Below, in pieces: positions 29,197 to 36,273 of a DNA stretch of 64,000 nucleotides (within the stretch, counting starts at the first letter, position 1; each line of letters opens with the position of its first letter). The DNA comes from Parachryseolinea silvisoli. GTDB lineage: Bacteria > Bacteroidota > Bacteroidia > Cytophagales > Cyclobacteriaceae. The notes below the pieces were generated by a model. That model did no database searches. It was not told the DNA's origin and saw only the letters and a list, made by a program, of their open reading frames with translations. The position numbers and the translations under genes were made by a program. The DNA lies in assembly GCF_021190955.1 (NCBI RefSeq), contig NZ_JAIOAO010000003.1, forward strand, positions 434,001 through 498,000. The letters are read 5' to 3'.

Positions 29197-30036
29197 ATGA
29201 AAAAGTATCGTCAATATCTACTGAATCTTATGCTGGCTGCGTGCGCGTGCGCCCTTTCGTGCGAAGACGATTATGAGTCCAATGCAGACAAGCTGGGCCT
29301 GGAGCTTACCATTCCGGGACAGAATATCAAGATCGCCGGGTATGGCCAGTACCGCTCGCAGGTGCAGGAAGGTGACGAAGCGGTGGTAACGGTAAAGCTC
29401 CCTTCGGACGTACGCTCGCTGACTATTACGAAGTCTGTGAACCTGGCCGAGGACACTGACTATGGCACCAACGGTGTTCTTACAGTAGACGCGTCAGCGC
29501 TTTCATCGGGCGGTGAATATACCTTTCTGTACCAGGGCCGGGAAGAAGACATTGACCAGTTGATCGGGTTTGCCTTCCGCGCGGAGACGGCATCCGGCGA
29601 TGTGGTGAAAAGCGATCTCACCCTGGCGGTGGCCGCCGCGCCGCGCATAAACCTTTCCCGCCGGAAGTGGATGTTCACATCGAAGATCTGGGTAAACAAA
29701 GCGAACAAAGAAGACATCCTGGAGTGTGAAAAAGATAATTATTATCTGTTCCATGCCGATGGGCTCATGGATTCATTCTACGGCTCCAACCACGCTGGCG
29801 GATGCGAGCTGGAGGAATTCAACGACTACGACGCCTGGGAGCTTTCGGAGGACGAGACTACGTTCAAGATGAAATATCACGGCATATTTACCCCCGATGT
29901 GTTTGTCACCGATACCTATCGGGTGAAAACACTTACCGTCGACAAGCTCGAGCTGGAGATCCATATTGACCTTTCGTGGGCCGGCGAGAGCAACGACGAA
30001 GTGTTTATTTACAAATATGTGGCAGCTCCTAAATAG
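29197..30036 (+). CDS. PUL-associated surface lipoprotein with lipocalin-like C-terminus, function unknown
   Basis: A 279-residue putative lipoprotein (signal peptide with ACALSC before EDDYES). The first half looks like an Ig-like or SusE-type beta domain. The second half (from about residue 150, RKWMFTSKIWVNKA) has the pattern of lipocalin-like domains: a start of Trp-containing strands, D/N-rich loops and a closing ELEIHIDLSW...VFIYKYV. The gene follows susD by 27 bases and precedes another lipoprotein. This is the usual place of the SusE/SusF or surface glycan-binding protein. A binding role is inferred from position; no catalytic motif is seen. Confidence 0.75.
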   Translation: MKKYRQYLLNLMLAACACALSCEDDYESNADKLGLELTIPGQNIKIAGYGQYRSQVQEGDEAVVTVKLPSDVRSLTITKSVNLAEDTDYGTNGVLTVDASALSSGGEYTFLYQGREEDIDQLIGFAFRAETASGDVVKSDLTLAVAAAPRINLSRRKWMFTSKIWVNKANKEDILECEKDNYYLFHADGLMDSFYGSNHAGGCELEEFNDYDAWELSEDETTFKMKYHGIFTPDVFVTDTYRVKTLTVDKLELEIHIDLSWAGESNDEVFIYKYVAAPK

Positions 30037-30052
30037 TAATGTTAAATTGAGT

Positions 30053-31237
30053 ATGATGAAACAGATCGCTTTTTATCGTGTGTTGATTGCGCTGGCCGTA
30101 GCCGGAGTAGGGACGTCCTGTCAGCAAAAGAAAGAAGAGCAGAAAGAAACCACCTATTCGGTACATGCCGCGCCGGAATGGACAGCATTGTTCACGCGCT
30201 CGCAGGGGTGGTTCGGCGCTGACGGCATCTTCTCCATTCCCCTGAAAGGGAATGATGGCCTTGCGTCTGACGATACCGTGCTCTTTGTTTTCAGCGACAC
30301 CATGTTCGGTGAGGCAGGCGATCCCAGCCAATCCGGGGCGCCCGGCCTGGCCATGATCAATAATTCGGTGATGCTGCTGACGGGGAACGAGCCGCGGGAA
30401 GGCAACGCGAAGTTCATCGTAGGGAAAGACACGACCTCGGTATTCCTGCCGTCAACACCAAAGGCACAGCCCGGCGACTATTACTGGTTGGGTGACGGCG
30501 TGGTGGATCATGAAGCGGGAGACAGCCTGTATATCTTCGGATACCTCATTCAGAATACGAATGACGGTTCAAAGTTCCCGTTCCGTCAGGTAGGAACAAC
30601 GTTGCTGATCTGTCCTCCGCATACTACAGATTTCTCGAAGTCGAAGCAGATAGACCTGCCGCTCGTCTCGCCCAGCGATGACCCGGCGGCCACGGCGTTC
30701 GGGGCGGGCATCTATGCCAATACCGAGGCGGCAGGTTCTCCCGATCCGGATGGCTATCTATACATTTATGGCGTTCGCGGACCGGGGAAGGACCTGGTCG
30801 CGGCGCGGACGAAAGCCGGGACGCTGGCAAGGTTCTCGTCCTGGGAGTTCAGGACTTCCGACGGATGGACGAAGGACCTGAAGGAGGCCGCTCGGCTGGC
30901 CGACAGCGTTTCAAACGAGATGAGCGTCTCGGCCATCGGCAACGGCCAGTACGCGCTAATCTATCAGCTCGGCGGCATCTTTTCGCAGATTTGCATGCAG
31001 ATCGGGTCTTCGCCGGCCGGACCTTTCGAACGGCGAAAAGTGATTTGGGATACATCGTCCGAGCTTACGGAGAAAGATATCTATACCTATAATGCCAAAG
31101 CACATCCCGCGCTTTCGAAGCCGGGCGAGCTGCTCATCAGTTACAACATCAACAGCTTCAACTTCCTGGAGCAATTGAAGAAGACTCCGAACTTCTATCA
31201 CCCCCGGTTTATAAAAGTAGTCTTTGACAAAAAATAA
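30053..31237 (+). CDS. DUF4185/DUF5005-type five-bladed propeller lipoprotein, putative glycosidase
   Basis: A 394-residue protein from the ATG at 30053 (a second ATG follows at 30056). An upstream in-frame start at 29966 would overlap the previous gene by 71 bases and bury the signal peptide, so it is rejected. The lipobox is VGTSC. The mature region has RSQGWFGADGIFSIPL, VLFVFSDTMFGE, YYWLGDGVVDH, LYIFGYLIQ, DGYLYIYGVRG and LLISYNINS, a pattern of repeated blades seen in DUF4185/DUF5005 proteins. DUF4185 includes the GH183 endo-D-arabinanases. Acidic residues at the start of blades (GADG, FSDT, LGDGVVD) could be catalytic. Family placement is by pattern and not certain. It lies 15 bases after the lipoprotein gene. 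Confidence 0.65.
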   Translation: MMKQIAFYRVLIALAVAGVGTSCQQKKEEQKETTYSVHAAPEWTALFTRSQGWFGADGIFSIPLKGNDGLASDDTVLFVFSDTMFGEAGDPSQSGAPGLAMINNSVMLLTGNEPREGNAKFIVGKDTTSVFLPSTPKAQPGDYYWLGDGVVDHEAGDSLYIFGYLIQNTNDGSKFPFRQVGTTLLICPPHTTDFSKSKQIDLPLVSPSDDPAATAFGAGIYANTEAAGSPDPDGYLYIYGVRGPGKDLVAARTKAGTLARFSSWEFRTSDGWTKDLKEAARLADSVSNEMSVSAIGNGQYALIYQLGGIFSQICMQIGSSPAGPFERRKVIWDTSSELTEKDIYTYNAKAHPALSKPGELLISYNINSFNFLEQLKKTPNFYHPRFIKVVFDKK

Positions 31238-31243
31238 CAGCGA

Positions 31244-33259
31244 ATGAAACGTACGCGCAGCATCGTTATGCCGTTCAGGATCCTGGTCGTTCTTTGTAGT
31301 ATGATTGCACTTCTTGCCGTTGATCTAACGGTCAAGGCCGGCGTAAAGCTGCCGGCGATCTTTCGCGATCATATGGTACTTCAGCGGAACGCGCCCCTTA
31401 AAGTGTGGGGGTGGGCCTCGCCGGGAGAAAAGGTTCGCGCTACCTTGGCGATGCAATCGGCTACTGCAGTCGCAGATAAGTTGGGCAAGTGGAGTCTCGC
31501 ACTACCCGCCATGGAAGCAGGCGGACCCTTCGAGCTGAGAGTGGAAGGAAAAAACGCTATCCTATTGTCAGACGTTCTGATCGGCGATGTTTGGATCTGT
31601 GGCGGGCAATCTAATATGCAGTGGAATATAGACCAGACGGGCTTCCAGGAGCAAGATAGCACCTTCCTGAAACACGGGCAGGTTCGCCTGTTCACGGTGC
31701 ACGTGGACATCGACTACCTGCCTGCCGAAGATATTAAAGGCGGGACCGGCTGGAACAAGTTAACCCAGGAGAATATAAAATATTTTTCGGCCGTAGCCTA
31801 TCACTTCGGAAAGAAACTGTACCAGGAGCTGAACGTACCCATCGGCCTGATCAGTGACAACCTGGGGGCTACCAGTATTGAAAGCTGGATGAGCAACGAA
31901 GCACTTCTTTCGTTCGAGCAGTTCCGGGCCGACCTCGCGCCGGTACTGAAACGCAACAAGAACTTCGCTGCGATGCGTGCCGACTTCGAGAAGATGAAGC
32001 CCGCGTGGTATAAAAAGTATTATTACAAGGGGCCGGGTCTCGCCGAAGAATGGTTCAGAGTAGATACTGATCTTTCGGAATGGAAGCCTATCGACGCCAT
32101 CGGCAATACGTGGGAGGCCGTGCCCGACCTGCGCGACCACGACGGTGCCGTGTGGTTCAGGACAACGTTCGACCTGCCCGCGAACTATACCGGTAAAACC
32201 TTTCACGTGGGGCTGCTGCAGGTAGACGATTACGACATCGCCTGGGTGAATGGCATGAAAGTGGGAGAGAACTATGGCAACTACAACCATCATGGGTACG
32301 ATGTGCCGGTGGACATCTTGAAGCCGACAGGCAACGTACTGGTGGTACGCGTGTTCGACGTCGGCGGCATCGGCGGGTTTACCACGGCCGCCATGTGGGC
32401 GCACAATATTTTACAGGGAGACTGGTTGTACAGAAAAGGGCAGGCGATCGACGCCGCTAAATTCCCCAAGGTGCTCGTGCCCAACGCCACCCCCTTTTCT
32501 TCTCCCGCCGTATTGTATAACGGCAGCATCGCACCGCTGACCAACCTGGCCATCAAAGGCGTGATCTGGTACCAGGGAGAAGCCAATGCTGACCGCGCGT
32601 ATGAATACCGCACGCTTTTTCCGACGATGATCAACGACTGGCGCTCGAAGTGGAAGCAGCCTAATCTTCCTTTTCTCTTTGTACAGCTTGCCAATTATAT
32701 GGGCGAGTCTCCGCTACCGGTGCCGAGTGCCTGGGCCGAGTTGAGGGAAGCGCAAGCCTCCGTGTTGACCATGGCCAATACCGCCATGGCCGTGGCCATC
32801 GATATCGGCGAAGGTAACGACATCCACCCGAAGAACAAGGAAGATGTGGGCAAGCGGTTAGCCCTCGGTGCGCTGAGCAATGTATACAGCAAGGACATTG
32901 TAAGTGCTGGGCCGACCTTCCGTTCCATGAAGGTATCGGGTAGCAAAGCGGTTATGGAATACGACCATACAGGCGGCGGCCTGATGACAAAAGATAAGTA
33001 CGGCTTCGTGCGTGGTTTTCAGATGGCAGGCGAGGACAGAAAGTTTTACTGGGCGCAGGGCATTATCGTCAACGGAAAGGTGGAGGTTACCAGCAGCAAC
33101 GTCACAAACCCCGTCGCGGTGCGTTACGCGTGGGACAACAACCCCGGCCAACTGGACCTTTGCAACGCCGAGGGACTTCCAGCAGTACCGTTCCGCACGG
33201 ATGACTGGGAGGGCATCACCGTCCATAACAAATTTCAGACGGGACAACCGAGATTTTAA
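31244..33259 (+). CDS. Sialate O-acetylesterase-like carbohydrate esterase
   Basis: A 671-residue exported SASA-family esterase. A signal peptide ends near VKAG. The N-terminal beta domain (LPAIFRDHMVLQRNAPLKVWGWA, shortened) is followed by the SGNH-type nucleophile S123 in GGQSNMQW. A jelly-roll-like insertion lies at about residues 270-390. The second half holds VIWYQGEANADRAYEY and the catalytic histidine H528 in NDIHPKNK. SASA enzymes remove O-acetyl groups from sugars, not only sialic acid, and are frequent PUL members acting on acetylated plant or microbial glycans. It starts seven bases after the previous gene, so it is in the same operon. Confidence 0.93.
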   Translation: MKRTRSIVMPFRILVVLCSMIALLAVDLTVKAGVKLPAIFRDHMVLQRNAPLKVWGWASPGEKVRATLAMQSATAVADKLGKWSLALPAMEAGGPFELRVEGKNAILLSDVLIGDVWICGGQSNMQWNIDQTGFQEQDSTFLKHGQVRLFTVHVDIDYLPAEDIKGGTGWNKLTQENIKYFSAVAYHFGKKLYQELNVPIGLISDNLGATSIESWMSNEALLSFEQFRADLAPVLKRNKNFAAMRADFEKMKPAWYKKYYYKGPGLAEEWFRVDTDLSEWKPIDAIGNTWEAVPDLRDHDGAVWFRTTFDLPANYTGKTFHVGLLQVDDYDIAWVNGMKVGENYGNYNHHGYDVPVDILKPTGNVLVVRVFDVGGIGGFTTAAMWAHNILQGDWLYRKGQAIDAAKFPKVLVPNATPFSSPAVLYNGSIAPLTNLAIKGVIWYQGEANADRAYEYRTLFPTMINDWRSKWKQPNLPFLFVQLANYMGESPLPVPSAWAELREAQASVLTMANTAMAVAIDIGEGNDIHPKNKEDVGKRLALGALSNVYSKDIVSAGPTFRSMKVSGSKAVMEYDHTGGGLMTKDKYGFVRGFQMAGEDRKFYWAQGIIVNGKVEVTSSNVTNPVAVRYAWDNNPGQLDLCNAEGLPAVPFRTDDWEGITVHNKFQTGQPRF

Positions 33260-33316
33260 GTTAAGTATAAATATAAAATGTAAAGTATGCGTCAACCATC
33301 AATCACACAGGATAGC

Positions 33317-34468
33317 ATGAAACTCCGGATACTTCTCATACTGATATCAGCCTTCCTGGCCGTGAGGGCTTCCGCGCAAAAGGCAGGCTTTGACGGCATC
33401 GGCACAAACATGGATAACCTCTACAGATTGTCGGATGCGCAGACGCGGTCGATAAGCCCGGAGAATCCAACCGGCGAAAAAGGCAAGGGCGGCATGGCGA
33501 AGGAAGGCACTGCCTCGGGCCCCGCGAAAGACCTCGGTCCGGGATGGAAGATCAACCCGTTCATCCGCATCGCCGCGCATACCACCTATACCATCGCCGA
33601 GATCGACGGCGGTGGTGCTCTGCAGCATATCTGGATGACACCGACCGGCAACTGGCGCTACAGCATTCTGCGCATGTACTGGGACGACGAGAAGGAACCG
33701 TCGGTGGAGGTGCCCGTAGGTGATTTCTTTGCCGCAGCGTATGAATATAAGCCAGTCACATCGCTCGCGGTGTGTGTCAATCCCGGTAGCGCCTTCAACA
33801 GCTACTGGGTGATGCCCTTCCGGAAGAAATGCCGCATCACAATGGAGAACGTAGCGGATGAAGAAATGATCCTGTACTATCAGATTGACTACACGCGCAC
33901 AACGGTGCCCGAGGACGCCGCCTATTTTCACGCGCAGTTCCGCCGGGTGAACCCGTTGCCCTATAAGGAAGTATATACCATCGTCGATGGTATCAAAGGT
34001 AAAGGACACTATGTCGGTACGTATATGCTCTGGCAGAGCAACAGCAATGGCTGGTGGGGAGAAGGGGAGATCAAGTTCTATATGGATGGTGACACGCAGT
34101 ACCCCACGATCTGCGGCACAGGCACGGAAGACTACTTTTGCGGTTCGTATGCGTTTGCCGTGAAGGACGCTAACGGCCGGCAGCAGTATGAGGATTATTC
34201 AACTCCGTATGCGGGCTTCCATGTGTTCAAACCGGACGGCGCGTTCAAATCTCAGACGATGTTCGGAATGTACCGGTGGCACATCACCGATCCGGTTCGT
34301 TTCAATCAGAATTTGAAAATCACGATTCAGGCGCTCGGCTGGCGCAGCGGCATGCGCTATCTGCCGTTGCAAGACGATATTTCCTCCGTAGCCTTCTGGT
34401 ATCAGACGGAGCCACATGCGCCATTTCCGAAGATCCATTCCAGGGACGGATTGGAAATTGTGCGGTAG
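33317..34468 (+). CDS. GH172 (DUF2961) family glycoside hydrolase, exported
   Basis: A 383-residue protein from the ATG at 33317, which gives a clean signal peptide (MKLRILLI...ASAQ). The upstream ATG at 33287 adds ten polar residues before it. DUF2961 features are DNLYRLSDAQTRSISPENP (shortened), GGALQHIWMT, FFAAAYEYKPVTS, GSAFNSYWVMPFRKKCRI in part, GTGTEDYFCGSYAF with E271, and YRWHITDPVRFNQNLKI. DUF2961 is now CAZy family GH172, which includes alpha-D-fructofuranosidases/difructose-anhydride enzymes and alpha-D-arabinofuranosidases. It is the last gene of the locus. With a DUF4185/DUF5005-like protein three genes upstream, activity on D-arabinofuranosyl or fructofuranosyl links is plausible. 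Confidence 0.88.
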   Translation: MKLRILLILISAFLAVRASAQKAGFDGIGTNMDNLYRLSDAQTRSISPENPTGEKGKGGMAKEGTASGPAKDLGPGWKINPFIRIAAHTTYTIAEIDGGGALQHIWMTPTGNWRYSILRMYWDDEKEPSVEVPVGDFFAAAYEYKPVTSLAVCVNPGSAFNSYWVMPFRKKCRITMENVADEEMILYYQIDYTRTTVPEDAAYFHAQFRRVNPLPYKEVYTIVDGIKGKGHYVGTYMLWQSNSNGWWGEGEIKFYMDGDTQYPTICGTGTEDYFCGSYAFAVKDANGRQQYEDYSTPYAGFHVFKPDGAFKSQTMFGMYRWHITDPVRFNQNLKITIQALGWRSGMRYLPLQDDISSVAFWYQTEPHAPFPKIHSRDGLEIVR

Positions 34469-34565
34469 GATTTGGTGCCGCGTTAGCACTCCGCGCAGTG
34501 TCAGTTTTTTTTTAAAAATACCGCTTCTTTTTGCTTTCCTGGTTCGTTGCCCGATCATAGTTTCG

Positions 34566-35015
34566 TTACCCCTTTTCATACAGAATGAAATCCGTATTCA
34601 ACGGATCGATTCCGCTTTGCCGGAAGTCGGTGGCAATTTGCGCCCGGTGGTACGTAGAATGATTAATGATATGAAATAGGAGGTCCGACGCCTTTTTGTG
34701 GCAGGCCTTTCCCCTCATCGTGAAATTGACAGTGGCATTCAGATCAAGCGTGTTCAGGATCTGGAGGGTGTGTTCATAGTTCGCCTGATCAATATCCCGG
34801 CATGCCTCGATGGTGTGCAAGTCCCAAACGCCGAAGGCGGTAAGCCGCTTGTCAATCCTATTGTTCCAGATCTGGTGTGCATTTACAATATGGCTATACA
34901 GGGCCAATACCCTTTCAGACGTCTTTCCGGCGTTGGCCTGAAAGGCATCCCACAATTTTTGATTGGTGGAGTAATTGTAGTTAAATAGATCCTTGAAAAA
35001 ATCCTTCATATCCAT
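34566..35015 (-). CDS. DinB-family protein
   Basis: A 149-residue four-helix-bundle protein. It has the DinB metal-binding histidine pattern: H42 and H48 in YSHIVNAHQIW, and HIINHSTYHRAQ near residue 120. Bacteroidota have many such proteins; some act as thiol transferases or S-transferases (bacillithiol or mycothiol type) and most are uncharacterised. It is downstream of the outer-membrane barrel gene on the same strand with a 29-base gap, and converges with the GH172 gene. Confidence 0.9.
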   Translation of the reverse strand: MDMKDFFKDLFNYNYSTNQKLWDAFQANAGKTSERVLALYSHIVNAHQIWNNRIDKRLTAFGVWDLHTIEACRDIDQANYEHTLQILNTLDLNATVNFTMRGKACHKKASDLLFHIINHSTYHRAQIATDFRQSGIDPLNTDFILYEKG

Positions 35016-35044
35016 TGCTTATACGGCAAAATCTTTGCCCTAAG

Positions 35045-35863
35045 CTAATGTTTTTTCTTGATTGGCTTTCGGTGAACGTCTTTGTCCTGCGTACTCTTTC
35101 CTTTCCTGGATTCTTTCAGATCGATATCGAACAAGTATGCAATGGTGAGGCTGACCACCTTTTCGTTTGCGCGTAGATTGTCTGTGAAACCGAGCGTACG
35201 CCAGCTTGCACTGGTGGGCTTACCGTAAAAGGTATGTCCCGAGGTGAAGCGAAGCTCGGTCAGCAGGCGGTGCGATCGCCTTAGCGGTGCGATAAAACCA
35301 GTTCCGATATTCACGCCAAACAGCCATCGATTTACATTGGTTAAATACATCTTATCAAAGTCGGGCTGAGGTGGCTCCAGTGGCATAGGGCCAAAAACAA
35401 GATCATAGGACTGAAGGCCACCGGATCCGATCTTTCCGTGGCCGCCGATCCAATAGCTGATGTTAGGCCCCAGGTTGACGAACCATTGTGTGGGGATATT
35501 TTTTCTTATTCGTAATGGAAAAGACTTTCTCAACAGCATGGACGCGTCAGCATAATAGTACGTAGCAGAATTAGTCCACGTGTCTGCATTCGAAAGGATC
35601 TTACGCCCGCGTTGGGAAAGTCCGATCTCTGTTTCAAAGGAATAGTTATTCTTTAATGGAAATATGATCAGGCCGGCTCCCATGAAACCGGGCTTGTTCC
35701 GTTGTGAGAAATCTTTGCGATCGAATTTGTCAGCGATTACAGATCTGGACAGCAGTGGGCCAACCTTCAATCCGAGCGAAAAATTCTGTGCTTTGAGTGT
35801 ATAGTTAACATTCATTGCGCAGACGAATGCGACGCTGATAAGTGTATATTTGAAAAATGTCAT
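35045..35863 (-). CDS. Outer membrane beta-barrel protein (PorT/OMP_b-brl-like)
   Basis: A 272-residue protein with a signal peptide ending near LKAQ (about residue 26). It is followed by alternating strands typical of small Bacteroidota barrels (FSLGLKVGPLLSRSV, GFMGAGLIIFPLKNNYSFETEIGLS in part, WLFGVNIGTGFIAPLRRSH in part). The C-terminal ~20 residues are lysine/arginine-rich (ESRKGKSTQDKD...KPIKKKH), which is unusual because barrels normally end in an aromatic strand. That strand (VSLTIAYLFDIDL) lies just before the basic tail. The function is unknown. Confidence 0.75.
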   Translation of the reverse strand: MTFFKYTLISVAFVCAMNVNYTLKAQNFSLGLKVGPLLSRSVIADKFDRKDFSQRNKPGFMGAGLIIFPLKNNYSFETEIGLSQRGRKILSNADTWTNSATYYYADASMLLRKSFPLRIRKNIPTQWFVNLGPNISYWIGGHGKIGSGGLQSYDLVFGPMPLEPPQPDFDKMYLTNVNRWLFGVNIGTGFIAPLRRSHRLLTELRFTSGHTFYGKPTSASWRTLGFTDNLRANEKVVSLTIAYLFDIDLKESRKGKSTQDKDVHRKPIKKKH

Positions 35864-36273
35864 CTGACTATCTGATCGACAAACATAACTCTTTATTAGT
35901 TACTTCGAACAGCGATTGGTAACCTCTACCTTGCACGCGGATCAAATGCCATTCGAAAATTTTTCTTTCTCTAAATCATTGGTTGCTTTGCAAAGAAGCG
36001 TTGCGCAATATTTTTTGTGAGCTGGAATTTGTGACTTCTTTTAAAATAACTCACATTCACATAGATGTTTCTTTGCCACCGCAACTGGCCAGTCGCTCAA
36101 AAGTGTCGACACTTACATTGTTCAGGTTGCCGGATACTCATGGCGATTTACTGTTGCGATTTTTTGGAATCATTGTTTATACTAAAAAGTACATCGTCAA
36201 TTACTATTTGAGACCGGTCGGTATGAAGAAGTAGAACGATGGTGATGCACGGTTTTTAAAAGACCCTTCCAGA
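35864..36273. other. 410-base divergent intergenic region
   Basis: It separates the minus-strand barrel gene from the plus-strand T9SS substrate operon. On the minus strand TATGTTTG (35887-35880) matches the Bacteroidota -7 consensus TAnnTTTG, 16 bases before the barrel start codon. No good -33 element could be fixed. An 83-codon TTG-started frame (35983-36234, plus) is not supported as a gene. The remainder is AT-rich and must hold the promoter for the 36274 operon. Confidence 0.5.

Noticed and set aside
34482-34518. T-run with a short upstream stem after the GH172 gene, considered as a terminator
   Set aside because: Only a four-base stem (CACT/AGTG) could be formed before the nine-T run; termination is possible but not supported enough to list.
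35983-36234. 83-codon frame with TTG start between divergent genes
   Set aside because: No good start, no family resemblance, and it occupies the expected promoter region.
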